Counted from the stretch's first letter, positions 1 through 8,817 are shown. The stretch: 64,000 nt of DNA from Acetispira formosa (nom. nud.) (GCA_023525915.1 CP026657.1:2938001-3002000), one strand, 5' to 3'. The notes: generated by a model not told the origin, from the sequence alone. Numbers and translations: made by a program.

Positions 1-553
1 GGGGCGGCTCTATGCCGTTTGGATAATGATTGATAACATCCCGCATGAGGAGCGCGTCTCTGTTTTTCTTCACGGCCAGAACATATTGCCCGGAATTGAG
101 GCGCAGTGAATCGAGGGTTCCGGGCATACAGCGGCCGATACGTTCTTTAAGGTCGCGGGTGCTGTAGGTGAATGATGAAACAATCTGCCGGAAGTTATTC
201 ACATACTGATGATACTGTTCCGGGATGATGTAGATGACTTTATCCGCGTTCGCATAATATTGACCCAATTCGAAAACGCCGGAGGTCAGGTAGTTAAACA
301 TCACCCGGCCACGCTCAACTGTTTCCAGTTGAAGTGAACCGCCGGAGCCGGTTCGGCCACTTTTGGCCGACCGGCAGGCTTCCGCATAAAGAATATTGAT
401 GTGGGCCATCACCGCGCCGGCCAGCGGATCTTTATTGCGGTCCGGGTGCCACCGGGCGGCCAGTTTGACATAATCATCACGAAGGTGCTCCGACCGTAGA
501 AACAGTTCCCCGACTGACTTGGCTAGAATTTTTTCGGCTTGAAATCCGGTCAT
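1..553 (-). CDS. J-domain protein, N-terminal 184 residues (runs off window)
   Basis: Partial gene entering from the left edge; my translation from the ATG at 553 stays open to base 1. Residues 22-60 hold a J-domain-like segment with the HPD tripeptide (AARWHPDRNKD), the motif that stimulates Hsp70 ATPase, followed by a helix-like stretch. After about residue 80 the chain no longer looks like classical DnaJ: there is no G/F linker or zinc finger. The later part resembles J-domain proteins that carry a kinase-like or pseudokinase domain, but this is inference from the overall pattern. A GGAGG-like site lies just upstream of the start (AGGAGGCCTTC). It is transcribed divergently from the amidohydrolase at 695, and a long perfect palindrome lies between them. 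The C-terminal half is outside the window. Confidence 0.7.
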   Translation of the reverse strand, partial: MTGFQAEKILAKSVGELFLRSEHLRDDYVKLAARWHPDRNKDPLAGAVMAHINILYAEACRSAKSGRTGSGGSLQLETVERGRVMFNYLTSGVFELGQYYANADKVIYIIPEQYHQYVNNFRQIVSSFTYSTRDLKERIGRCMPGTLDSLRLNSGQYVLAVKKNRDALLMRDVINHYPNGIEPP

Positions 554-580
554 TGAAGGCCTCCTGTGGAGCATTTATTA

Positions 581-623
581 TTAGCGTATTGTTATTAACT
601 AATTGATAATAACAATACGCTAA
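581..623. promoter_or_regulatory. Perfect 17-bp inverted repeat between divergent genes
   Basis: Arms 581-597 (TTAGCGTATTGTTATTA) and 607-623 are exact reverse complements with a 9-nt spacer. The palindrome sits between the J-domain gene start (553) and the amidohydrolase start (695), where both promoters should be. It is A+T-rich and has no directly attached U-tract, so an operator for a dimeric regulator is more likely than a terminator. The regulator is unknown. Confidence 0.6.
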
Positions 624-694
624 TGATTACCCTTTGTCAAACGTTTTTTTTTTGAAAGTGGTAATATAGGCTTACCTTATTTGGGGAGGGGTAT

Positions 695-1933
695 ATGAAG
701 AACCAGGTGAAAATTAACGGCGACCGGCTGATGCGGTCGATTTTTGAACTGGGCCGCTTCGGCGGGCTGGAGGGCGGAGGCGTAAGCCGTCTGGCCCTGA
801 CCGAAGCGGACAGGCAGGCTCGCGATTACGTTGCGAACCGCATGCGCGAAATGGATATGAGCGTTTGGGTGGACGGAATCGGCAACATCATCGGGACCTA
901 CGCCGGTAATGAAGACTTGCCGCCGGTGATGATGGGTTCCCACATCGATACGGTGGCCGCCGGGGGACTGTATGACGGCAATTATGGAGTTCTGTCCGGC
1001 CTGGAAGTGGTGGCCGCGCTAAAGGACCAGGACTGTCGCCTGCGCCGTCCGGTTGCGGTCGGCGTTTTCACCAATGAGGAAGGGGTGCGTTTCCAGCCGG
1101 ATATGCTCGGGAGCCTGGTTTTTGCCGGGGGCTGTTCCTTGGAAGAAGCGCTGGCCACAACTGACCAGGAGGGTCTCAGCGTGGCCGAGGCGCTGCGCGG
1201 CATAGGCTATCACGGACCGGAGCCGGTCACCGGTTTTCCCGTTGATCGCTATATTGAACTGCACATCGAACAGGGACCGATACTGGATCTGGAGAAATGC
1301 CCCATAGGCGTGGTGGAGGGTGTTCAGGGAATTTCCTGGACTGAGTTCACTCTGACCGGCCAGGCCAATCATGCGGGCACCACGCCAATGAACATGCGGC
1401 ATGACGCCGGATATGTGGCCGCGAAGATTATGGCCCGCGCCTATGAGCTGGCCCTTGGCCTGGGTTCCGGCCAGCACGCCACCGTGGGCCGGATCAGTGA
1501 ATTCGGGCCGGGCATGGTGAATGTGATTCCTGATAAAGTTGTGTTCACCGTTGATTTGCGGAATTATAGGGAAGAGGTACTCCAGGAGGCTGAAAAAGAG
1601 CTTTTCTCATTCGCGGAGGCCTTGGCGGCCGAGCATGGCGTCGGCTGCGAACGCAAAAGCCTGGCGCGGTTTCAGCCGGTGGTTTTTGCCGAGGAAATCA
1701 CCGGGCTCATCCGGGCGGAGGCTGAAGCCATGGGGCTTGGTTACCGGGTGCTGCCCAGCGGAGCGGGCCACGACGCCCAGATGCTGGCCAGGGTTTGCCC
1801 CTCCGGCATGATCTTTGTTCCCAATAAGGACGGCATAAGCCATAATATCAAGGAACACGCTGAGCCGGAAGATTTGATCACCGGGGCTGAGCTTCTGAGG
1901 CGGGTCGTGATGTCACTGGCTGACCGGCCCTAG
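695..1933 (+). CDS. M20-family amidohydrolase (N-carbamoyl-amino acid hydrolase / allantoate amidohydrolase type)
   Basis: A 412-aa zinc-dependent hydrolase of the hydantoinase/carbamoylase branch of peptidase family M20. These enzymes remove the carbamoyl group from N-carbamoyl amino acids, ureidoglycolate-type compounds or allantoate. Visible motifs are GSHIDTVAAGG with the first metal-binding His and the following YDGNYGVLSG Asp, TNEEGVRF with the Glu pair, and HIEQGPILD; a late GAGHDAQ segment supplies the last His. The length is typical (about 410 aa). A GGGGAGGGG ribosome site lies 4-8 nt before the ATG at 695. No hydantoinase, allantoinase or transporter is adjacent, so the substrate cannot be told. 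It is followed by an intrinsic terminator, so it is probably a single-gene transcript. Confidence 0.85.
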   Translation: MKNQVKINGDRLMRSIFELGRFGGLEGGGVSRLALTEADRQARDYVANRMREMDMSVWVDGIGNIIGTYAGNEDLPPVMMGSHIDTVAAGGLYDGNYGVLSGLEVVAALKDQDCRLRRPVAVGVFTNEEGVRFQPDMLGSLVFAGGCSLEEALATTDQEGLSVAEALRGIGYHGPEPVTGFPVDRYIELHIEQGPILDLEKCPIGVVEGVQGISWTEFTLTGQANHAGTTPMNMRHDAGYVAAKIMARAYELALGLGSGQHATVGRISEFGPGMVNVIPDKVVFTVDLRNYREEVLQEAEKELFSFAEALAAEHGVGCERKSLARFQPVVFAEEITGLIRAEAEAMGLGYRVLPSGAGHDAQMLARVCPSGMIFVPNKDGISHNIKEHAEPEDLITGAELLRRVVMSLADRP

Positions 1934-1959
1934 AGTCTCCGCCGTTACAGACCGTCAAG

Positions 1960-1991
1960 AGGCCGTCACTGTTCGTGGCGGCCTTTTTTTA
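1960..1991 (+). terminator. Intrinsic terminator after the amidohydrolase gene
   Basis: AGGCCGTCAC at 1960 pairs, with one mismatch, with GTGGCGGCCT ending at 1984 around a short loop, followed directly by a run of seven T. It lies 27 nt after the stop codon. Confidence 0.8.
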
Positions 1992-2161
1992 TATTGTATA
2001 TTTAAGTAAAATTTATTTGATGTTTACGGAATATTGATTAATTAGTATGCTGATATAGAATATTATATTAAACAATTTTTCAATATTGACCAATATTTAA
2101 TGATGTGATAAATGTAAAGATACGGATATGTTCAAGGTAAAGTATTTAAAAGGAGCTTGAA

Positions 2162-2668
2162 ATGCATAACATCAATTGGCCGGAAAAATACTTGCCGGGC
2201 ATGACAGATAATTTCGTGTCCAATGAAATGATTGTCCGTGGTCTGGCTATGGATCGCGTTTGGGAAGCGCTGATTAACACCAGCCTGTGGCCGCGTTATT
2301 ACGACAATGCCAGCGGCATTGTTTTTACTGACGGGTTTGGGCCGAAGCTGAAACTTGGCTCGCATTTCAAATTTATCACTTTCGGATTTCTGGTGGAGTC
2401 GGAAGTGGTGGAGTTCGTTGCGCCCGCCCCTGAAACGGCCGGGCGGCTGGCCTGGAGCGGCCTGATTGACGGCGGCACGGAAACAGAAATGAACCTGCTC
2501 CACGCCTGGCTGATAGAGGAACTGCCGGGCGGGCGGCTGCGCGTTTTGACGCAGGAATCACAAATCGGCCGCCCGGCCAGGGAAATGGCCGTCACCCGCC
2601 CCAACCCCATGCTGAACGCCCATCAGAAATGGCTCGACGGGCTGAAAGCAACCGCGTTCAGCCAATAA
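2162..2668 (+). CDS. SRPBCC (START/Bet v1-like) domain protein
   Basis: A 168-aa protein with the pattern of the SRPBCC superfamily, which binds hydrophobic ligands in a deep cavity. The N-terminal signature is a strand followed by the DRVWEALINTSLWPRYY helix segment, and the C-terminal helix begins near the NPMLNAHQKWLDGL segment. AHSA1-like and polyketide cyclase-like members have this length. The ATG at 2162 is preceded by AAAAGGAGCTTGA. The upstream 200 nt are strongly A+T-rich and may hold its promoter. Ligand and pathway are unknown. Confidence 0.7.
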   Translation: MHNINWPEKYLPGMTDNFVSNEMIVRGLAMDRVWEALINTSLWPRYYDNASGIVFTDGFGPKLKLGSHFKFITFGFLVESEVVEFVAPAPETAGRLAWSGLIDGGTETEMNLLHAWLIEELPGGRLRVLTQESQIGRPAREMAVTRPNPMLNAHQKWLDGLKATAFSQ

Positions 2669-2723
2669 AAAAGCTAAACTCGCAGTATAAAAGCGCTATC
2701 GCTTTTTTTGAAAGGTCACGATT

Positions 2724-3491
2724 ATGACCAAAATGCCGGTATTATTTGTCGGGCACGGCTCGCCCATGAACGTCATTGAGAATAACCGCTTCACGGAAAG
2801 CTGGAAAGCCGTGGCCGCGGACCTGCCGAGGCCAAAGGCCGTTTTGTGCGTGTCCGCTCACTGGTTTGACCGTGGCCTGGCTGTCACCGGCACGGAAAAC
2901 CCGGAGACCATCCACGATTTCTGGGGCTTCCCCCCTGAGCTTTACGAAATAAACTACCCCGCGCCCGGTGACCCGGAGCTGGCCCGCTCCTTGGCCGGGG
3001 CCTTTGGCGGCCATCTCCGGGTTGACCGTCATCGCGGTCTGGATCACGGTGCCTGGAGTGTTCTCAGCTTTATGTACCCGGAGGCGGACGTACCCGTTTG
3101 CCAGCTCAGCGTCGATGCTTCATTCACACCGCGTCAAAGTTATCTGGCTGGGCAAAGCCTTACGCCTTTGCGGGAAGAGGGGGTCCTGATTCTGGGCAGC
3201 GGCGATGTTGTGCACAATCTGGCTCTGGCCGATTGGGATATGAGTTACGGCTATGATTGGGCCGATGAATTTGACAATTACATCAAGGAGGCCGTGCTGA
3301 AAGGCCGTTTTGAAGCGGCCGTAGATTACGCCAAAGCCGGCCCCGCCGCTGCCCGCGCCGTTCCCATGCGCGACCATTTCGATCCGCTCCTGTATGTGCT
3401 GGGCGCGGCCGACGGCGGCGAGCCGGTGAGCGTCTTCAATGAGGCGCGGATTATGGGTTCCCTGTCAATGACCTCTTTTCAGATCGGCTGA
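2724..3491 (+). CDS. ygiD: Extradiol ring-cleavage dioxygenase, DODA/YgiD family
   Basis: A 255-aa class III extradiol dioxygenase, related to E. coli YgiD (4,5-DOPA dioxygenase) and the LigB fold. Family iron ligands are recognisable: GHGSPMN near residue 11, the SAHWF histidine near residue 46, the LDHGAWSVL histidine near residue 110 and a late RDHFDPLLY segment. The length matches the family. It begins 56 nt after the SRPBCC gene on the same strand, so the two may be co-transcribed. Its last 27 bases overlap the end of the convergent MerR-type gene. The true substrate in a probably anaerobic or microaerobic organism is unclear, and family members often act on catechols. Confidence 0.85.
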   Translation: MTKMPVLFVGHGSPMNVIENNRFTESWKAVAADLPRPKAVLCVSAHWFDRGLAVTGTENPETIHDFWGFPPELYEINYPAPGDPELARSLAGAFGGHLRVDRHRGLDHGAWSVLSFMYPEADVPVCQLSVDASFTPRQSYLAGQSLTPLREEGVLILGSGDVVHNLALADWDMSYGYDWADEFDNYIKEAVLKGRFEAAVDYAKAGPAAARAVPMRDHFDPLLYVLGAADGGEPVSVFNEARIMGSLSMTSFQIG

Positions 3492-4709
3492 GGCCTGATA
3501 GGGCATCAGGTGCATTTTTTCGCCCTTCACATGAAAGCTGAAGCCCAGGTTCTCACCTGAATCAAGGATGTAGCCCAAATCTTCCACTTCCTTGATTTGA
3601 TAATGATTGTCCATGGACTCCATGAAATATTTGCGGTTAAAATTCCGGCGGTAAGATTCCGGGTATTCTCTTAAAAGACGATTAATTGATTTATAACCGC
3701 CGTCAAAATAAAAATAAGTGCCTATCAGTTGAGCGCCGGGTTTTAAATAGGGCCGCAAATGATCCGGCCAGAAGGTGTGATGATAAAAGTTGTGCTCGTT
3801 GGTGGCAAAAAAATCTATATTGATGTCAACCGTCTCAAACTTGAGCGGCGGGGTCAGGCCGCTGTCGGCAATATAAAGAATGTCCAGGCCGTGCTTCTGC
3901 CGGTCAATAAGCTGCTTGAAAAATTTCAGAGTTTCAGGAAATTTGTCAATCACGATCAAACGGCAGTCCCGATCGAGCACATGCTGATGGTTGTGAAGGA
4001 AGAACCAGGCGTTCACATAAGTTTCCAGAACCACCCGCCCTCTGGTGCCGGTCTTGATCAGCCTTTCGCTCATCCAGTTATATGACTTCTGAAACATGCT
4101 GATAAGCTGGGACGGCAGATCCTTGTAAAGGTTGCGGGTGATTTCCGGCCGGTCATACAGGCTTTGGTTTCTGTTGGGGGTCAAGAGAATGCCGTCCTCA
4201 ATGGCGGCCGCATAGCCGCAGAGGCAGGTGAGCCGCCCGGAATAGATCGAATCCTGGCTCATTCTGACCTCATTGAGATCCAAATTGCCCCGGCACAGCG
4301 GACAGCACAACAGAGCCAGGGTCGACAGCGGCAGCCCCTTGGGGGCAGGGGCTTCAGTCGTTAGCACATCCAGCTCGCTTTCCTTAGCCCGCAAACGATC
4401 GAGAGCCGTCACCAGCCGTCCGATGCGCTGTTCCAGCCGCTGGGCCTGCCCGGCATATAAAATTTTCAGATCATCAATGTCCCGCTGGTCTTCCAGCCGG
4501 GAAACCCTAAGAAGCGACAGGATGCGGTGAATGTCCTTGAGGGGAAATTCCATTTCCTTCAGTTCCACCAGAGTTTCCAGATCCTTGACGGTGTTCTCGT
4601 CAAAAATATACTGCCCTTTTTTGGGCGGGACGATCAGCCCGCTTTTGATATAGAAATAAATATTATCGACCGGGATATTCAACTTTCTGGCAATAGCCCC
4701 TATTTTCAT
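3465..4709 (-). CDS. MerR-type regulator fused to zinc-ribbon and methyltransferase-like domain
   Basis: A 414-aa fusion. Residues 1-70 are a MerR winged helix (KIGAIARKLNIPVDNIYFYI, then a wing-like segment), followed by an alpha-helical dimerisation segment to about residue 115. A treble-clef or zinc-ribbon follows, with CCPLCRG near residue 135 and CLCG about 30 residues later. The remaining 240 residues resemble a class I SAM-methyltransferase fold, but the glycine-rich motif I is weak (around VVLETYVNAWFFL). It may be a ligand sensor rather than an active enzyme. I chose the ATG at 4709, which has AAGGAGG five bases upstream, rather than the GTG at 4715. The gene is convergent with ygiD and overlaps it by 27 nt. 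A tandem array of family A repeats begins 20 nt upstream and probably displaces its promoter. Confidence 0.65.
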   Translation of the reverse strand: MKIGAIARKLNIPVDNIYFYIKSGLIVPPKKGQYIFDENTVKDLETLVELKEMEFPLKDIHRILSLLRVSRLEDQRDIDDLKILYAGQAQRLEQRIGRLVTALDRLRAKESELDVLTTEAPAPKGLPLSTLALLCCPLCRGNLDLNEVRMSQDSIYSGRLTCLCGYAAAIEDGILLTPNRNQSLYDRPEITRNLYKDLPSQLISMFQKSYNWMSERLIKTGTRGRVVLETYVNAWFFLHNHQHVLDRDCRLIVIDKFPETLKFFKQLIDRQKHGLDILYIADSGLTPPLKFETVDINIDFFATNEHNFYHHTFWPDHLRPYLKPGAQLIGTYFYFDGGYKSINRLLREYPESYRRNFNRKYFMESMDNHYQIKEVEDLGYILDSGENLGFSFHVKGEKMHLMPYQASADLKRGH

Positions 4710-4729
4710 TCCCACCTCCTTTTATTATA

Positions 4730-5110
4730 GTTTTTTCCCTTGAACTTACGGATCGTAGCTACGCAAAAAGCGTGTTTTTTTGCTTCGCAGGTAGCCGCTT
4801 CAGCTTCAAAACCAGTCGCTGGCGCTCCGTCTCGCCCTCCATGGAGCGATTCTAATTATGGCTTTTTCCATTCAACATACGGATCGTAGCTACGTAAAAA
4901 GCGTGGTTTTTGCTTCGCGGGCGCGACCTCGGCCACAAAACCAGTCGCTGGCGCTCCGTCTCGCCCTCCATGGAGCGATTCTAATTATGGCATTTTCCAT
5001 TCAACATACGGATCGTAGCTACGCAAAAAGCGTGGTTTTTGCTTCGCAGGTAGCCGCTTCAGCTTCAAAACCAGTCGCTGGCGCTCCGTCTCGCCATCCA
5101 TGGCTCGACC
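4730..5110. repeat. Family A repeat, three tandem units (129-bp period)
   Basis: Three near-identical units; the terminal motif GCGATTCTAATTATGG recurs at 4846 and 4975, giving a 129-bp period. Each unit has the same core: a GCAAAAA/TTTTTGC hairpin around a GCGTGG loop, then CCAGTCGCTGGCGCTCCGTC. The outer end at 4730 lacks the terminal motif and the right end breaks down after 5105. The same unit occurs at 7087, 33114, 36837, 38914, 46134 and 63826. Confidence 0.85.
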
Positions 5111-5174
5111 TCCGTTATATGCGACGGAGTTGGCTTAAAAATGCTGTCCGGCTTCCACTCTGGGCCAGGCGCGC

Positions 5175-5290
5175 TTTTCAGCCCTTAAGAAAGCCTACCA
5201 TGTAGCCGCCGGGAGAAATGTTTTTGCCCGGTTCCGTGACTAAAGACCCCCGGAACGGAACCGGGCAAAAACATTTCTCCCGTCGGCGGT
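5175..5290. repeat. Family C long hairpin, copy 1
   Basis: The left arm at 5206-5236 and right arm at 5256-5289 pair over about 31 bp, with a 3-nt bulge, around the loop TGACTAAAGACCCCCGGAA. About 30 nt of left flank (5175-5205, containing TTAAGAAAGCC) is also shared with the copy at 19760-19880. There is no long U-tract, so it is not a simple terminator. Confidence 0.8.
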
Positions 5291-5391
5291 CATCCGTTGC
5301 CCGCTTAACCTTATGAGAGGACGGATGAACGCCATTATAACACAAACATGGAGTAACTCCATCTTTTTGCAAAATTAGTCCATTTTTCCCC

Positions 5392-5422
5392 TTGACATTG
5401 TCCATACTCAATAAAGTATTCT
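5392..5422 (+). promoter_or_regulatory. Possible sigma-70 promoter upstream of the hisD-like gene
   Basis: TTGACA at 5392-5397 is followed by TATTCT at 5417-5422. The 19-nt spacing is wide, so the call is weak. The next 355 nt to the gene start hold no convincing ORF. A CGGCC/GGCCG hairpin at 5539-5569 followed by a T-rich run could end a short leader transcript. Confidence 0.3.
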
Positions 5423-5778
5423 GAAATTGCAACATAGTCATAAATATTTTTTATGCCATACTGTCGAACTTTTCAGGCAAATGAACTTCGATGGTAGACT
5501 GGCTACAACTAAAAACAATTTTTTAACAAAGAATTTCCCGGCCGTTTACCTCTCCGGCTGGACTGGCCGCTTGTTTTTTTTCTATGCGGTTGTCCGCCAG
5601 GGTTTTAAGTAACGGTCCCGGCCAGGCTGTGACTATTAAAAATAGCATAGCCTTATGCGCGAAAGCAGCGTCAGTTGCGCCAATCTCCGGCGTGGCCGCA
5701 ACAATGTAAAGGCAGGGACGTTCCGCGACGTTCCCCAATCAGTTCATGTAGAGAATTTTTTATGAAAGGCATGAAAAC

Positions 5779-7050
5779 ATGAAATACTTGAAAACCGCCA
5801 AGGAAAGGGTCATGACCACTACCAGGGAGTTTCAGCAAAGCGTGGCCGACATCATCGACGAAGTCCGGCGCGATGGTGACGAAGCCCTGAAACGCTTTAA
5901 TGAAAAATTTGACGGCTGTATCCGTGAACAACTCCGCGTCAGCCGCCAGGAGATTGAGGAAGCCTACGCCCAGGTCACGGCCGCCGAACTGGCCGACATC
6001 AAGGCGGCCGCCAAGCGGATTGAGGATTTCGCCAAAGTTCAAAAAGGCACCATCAGCGATTTGGCCGACTATTCTCCCGAACCGGGCTTGATACTGGGCC
6101 ACCGGGTGCTGCCGGTTCAGGCCTGTTGCTGCTATGTGCCGGGCGGCGGCTATCCTCTATATTCCTCCGCTCTGATGCTGGCCATTCCGGCCAAGGTGGC
6201 CGGAGTCAAAAGGGTTACCGCCTGCTCTCCGGCCCGCAAGGGCGGCGCCTTCATCCATCCCAAAACGCTGGTGGCCATGGACCTGGCCGGGGTTGATGAA
6301 ATTTACGTCGTCGGCGGGGCGCAGGCTGTGGCTGCTTTTGCCTATGGCACCGGACAGATTAAACCGGTCGACCTCATCGTCGGCCCCGGAAACAGTTGGG
6401 TGGCCGAAGCCAAAAGACAGTGCTACGGCCAGGTGGGCATTGATTTTGTGGCCGGTCCCAGCGAGGTGCTGGTCCTGGCCGACCACACCGGCCGGGCCGA
6501 TCTCATCGCCGCCGATCTCCTGGCCCAGTGCGAACACGACCGGGTGGCCCAGAGCATCCTGGTGACGACTGACGAGACCCTGGCCGGGGGCGTTATGGAA
6601 GAAATCGAAAAACAGCTGGCCGTTCTGGAGACGGCCGAAATAGCCCGCCAATCCTGGAATGATTATGGTGAAGTGGCCGTGGCCGAGAATCTTCAGGCCG
6701 CCTTGGACTACACTAACGAACGGGCCGCCGAGCATCTTGAAATCCAGTTGGAGAACACCGATCAAGCCATAGACAAACTATATAATTACGGCTCTCTGTT
6801 CATCGGAGCCTGTGCCGCTGAATCGTTGGGCGACTATGCCACCGGCCCCAACCACACTCTCCCGACCCTGAAAGCCGCCCGCTACACCGGCGGAGTCTGG
6901 GTCGGCACTTTTACAAAAACCTGCACCCACCAGACCGTCAGCCCGGAAGGATTGAAGAATCTGGCGCCGCTGGTATCCAGATTGGCCCGCGGCGAGGGCC
7001 TGATAGCCCACGCCAAAGCCGCTGAATGTCGCCAGCAATTAGCAAAATAA
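5779..7050 (+). CDS. HisD-family NAD-dependent dehydrogenase (histidinol or sulfopropanediol type)
   Basis: A 423-aa protein of the histidinol dehydrogenase family. HisD performs two NAD-linked oxidations on histidinol with a bound zinc. Family motifs are clear: PGGGYPLYSSALM, VDLIVGPGNSWVAEAKRQ, GIDFVAGPSEVLVLAD, QCEHD, AAEHLEIQ (the catalytic Glu-His pair) and GDYATGPNHTLPT. The C-terminal region reads RYTGGVWVGTFTKT instead of the usual HisD form. This is closer to my recollection of HisD paralogues such as sulfopropanediol 3-dehydrogenase. No other his genes are nearby; the next gene is an APC permease. A catabolic role on a small polyol or amino alcohol is therefore at least as likely as histidine synthesis. 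Confidence 0.8.
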   Translation: MKYLKTAKERVMTTTREFQQSVADIIDEVRRDGDEALKRFNEKFDGCIREQLRVSRQEIEEAYAQVTAAELADIKAAAKRIEDFAKVQKGTISDLADYSPEPGLILGHRVLPVQACCCYVPGGGYPLYSSALMLAIPAKVAGVKRVTACSPARKGGAFIHPKTLVAMDLAGVDEIYVVGGAQAVAAFAYGTGQIKPVDLIVGPGNSWVAEAKRQCYGQVGIDFVAGPSEVLVLADHTGRADLIAADLLAQCEHDRVAQSILVTTDETLAGGVMEEIEKQLAVLETAEIARQSWNDYGEVAVAENLQAALDYTNERAAEHLEIQLENTDQAIDKLYNYGSLFIGACAAESLGDYATGPNHTLPTLKAARYTGGVWVGTFTKTCTHQTVSPEGLKNLAPLVSRLARGEGLIAHAKAAECRQQLAK

Positions 7051-7086
7051 ACAGCAAGATTTGCATACGGCAAATTTTTAAATGGG

Positions 7087-7287
7087 AGGTCGGCCTAAAA
7101 GGAAGACGGAGCGTTAGCTACTGGCAAAACAGATGGCAAACGTTGCGGGCGGCAATTTTTATACAGCAGGTCGACCCAAAGGGGAGACGGAGCGTAGCGA
7201 CTGGTTTTGAGGGCAAAGCAGCCCCACGCGAAGCAAAAACCACGCTTTTTGCGTAGCTACGAGCCGCTAATTCAAGGGAAAAAGATT
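7087..7287. repeat. Family A repeat, one degenerate and one fuller copy (reverse orientation)
   Basis: A worn unit at about 7087-7165 is followed by a better one at 7166-7287 that contains the GGAGACGGAGCG, AAAACCACGCTTTTTG and CGTAGCTACGAGCCG blocks. Terminal inverted repeats are mostly lost. It fills the gap between the hisD-like gene and the permease. Confidence 0.75.
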
Positions 7288-7312
7288 TGATTATTAATGT
7301 AGGAGTTTGAGT

Positions 7313-8797
7313 ATGGAAGCAGGGAAACCGGAAGTCTTGAAGCGCAGTTTCGGAATGTGCGAAGCTGTAACCATTACCGTGGGCACCGTCGTGGGGGTGG
7401 GCCTGTTTACCGTGGGCGGCAATGTGGTCGGCGAGATGGGATCGACCGTCATCTGGGCGACTTTCGTGGCCCTTCTTATCAGCATCTATCCGGCCCGCCT
7501 CTATGCGGAGATGGGCGCGGCCCTGCCTTACGCGGGCGGGACTTACAAATATGCCTCTCTGGGGCTGGGCAAACCCTGGGGCATGCTGGCCGGCTGGAAT
7601 TTCATCATCTCCCTGGTCGCGGTCACCAGCGGCGAAGCCTTTGCTTTCAGCTTCTACCTTAAAACGGCCGTCAGAGCTTTCGGCTACGAACTGCCGGTTT
7701 CAGATATCGTGATTGCCAGCCTGGTGGTGCTCCTGTTCATCTATACCAATATTCGCGGTGTGGAGATGACCGGCCGTCTTCAGAACGGCTTTCTGTTCTT
7801 TTTCTGGGGCGTGGCCATTATCTGGTTCATCATGATGATCCCCAACGTGAATCTGGGCAACATCGTTCAAAAACCCGATTTTCTGGATTTTTCCACCGGC
7901 GGATTTATCGGCATGGTGGCCTTGATATGGTGGTGCTACGCCGGTTTTGAAACCTGCTGCGCCATGGGAGAGGAAATAAAATACCCGCAGATTAACATTC
8001 CCAGGGCCCTGTTTCTGGCCCCTTTCATCGTCTTCGCGGTTAATGCCATTTTCCAGTGGTTCCTGTTGGGCATAGTGCCGGTGGATCTCCTCCCCGCCGT
8101 GGCCACGGCCGACGCGCCTTACGCGGAAGCCATGGCCACCGCGGGAATCCTTGGCCTGCCGCTGTTCATGCTGGCCATAGGCGTGGCCCTGGGCGGCGAT
8201 TTTTCCACCTTGAACGCCAGCATCGCGGTGCCTCCGCGCTATCTTTTCACTATGGCCCGCGATGGAGCCATGCCTAAAATTTTTGCCAAAATCCATCCCA
8301 AATACCGCACTCCCTATATCGCCATTCTAACCCTGGGCTTTCTGTCGGTCTTCCTGAACCTGACCAATTCCATTATCTATATCGCCTCCCTGAGCCTGTT
8401 CGCCGATCTGTTTTATTACGTCATCGGCATCGCGGCCTCCTACGGCTTGAGGAAGCGCCACCCGGAACTGCCCCGGCCCTATAAAACGCCTTTCATCATG
8501 ATTGGCGCGCCGGTCAGTGCGATAATCTACATCATCATGATGACCCAGCTCGACAGCGACGCCTTTTGGTCCGGGGTCATATGGTGCGGCCTGGGTCTGG
8601 TGATTTATGAAATATGCCGTCAGCGCTACGGTAATCAGGATGATGAAAAACTGAGCGAAGAGATTATGGCTGTGGAGTCGCCCCCGGCGGAGGAAGCGGC
8701 CAAAATGGAACGGGAGTATAAAATCTGGCGGGCCGTGGTCGCGGTGGTCGTGATTATAGCTCTGGGGCTTTACATTGTGCCCTGGCTGATGAAGTGA
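7313..8797 (+). CDS. APC-superfamily amino acid permease
   Basis: A 494-aa integral membrane transporter of the amino acid-polyamine-organocation superfamily, with about 12 hydrophobic segments spread along the chain. The first helix carries the family pattern VGTVVGVGLFTVGG, the region that binds the substrate backbone. It probably takes up an amino acid or related amine by proton or substrate exchange. I take the ATG at 7313, which has AGGAG at 7301-7305; an upstream TTG at 7307 is in frame but overlaps the ribosome site. The hisD-like gene ends 260 nt upstream on the same strand. The intervening sequence is repeat-derived, so a shared transcript is possible but not shown. Confidence 0.85.
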   Translation: MEAGKPEVLKRSFGMCEAVTITVGTVVGVGLFTVGGNVVGEMGSTVIWATFVALLISIYPARLYAEMGAALPYAGGTYKYASLGLGKPWGMLAGWNFIISLVAVTSGEAFAFSFYLKTAVRAFGYELPVSDIVIASLVVLLFIYTNIRGVEMTGRLQNGFLFFFWGVAIIWFIMMIPNVNLGNIVQKPDFLDFSTGGFIGMVALIWWCYAGFETCCAMGEEIKYPQINIPRALFLAPFIVFAVNAIFQWFLLGIVPVDLLPAVATADAPYAEAMATAGILGLPLFMLAIGVALGGDFSTLNASIAVPPRYLFTMARDGAMPKIFAKIHPKYRTPYIAILTLGFLSVFLNLTNSIIYIASLSLFADLFYYVIGIAASYGLRKRHPELPRPYKTPFIMIGAPVSAIIYIIMMTQLDSDAFWSGVIWCGLGLVIYEICRQRYGNQDDEKLSEEIMAVESPPAEEAAKMEREYKIWRAVVAVVVIIALGLYIVPWLMK

Positions 8798-8817
8798 CGC
8801 TTCATCGCCAGGGATGA

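Noticed and set aside
4730..5110. The tandem 129-bp repeats as a CRISPR array
   Set aside because: Units are identical throughout with no variable spacers; no cas genes.
5427..5612. A 61-codon frame upstream of the hisD-like gene
   Set aside because: No ribosome site and no domain; it overlaps a hairpin with a T-run.
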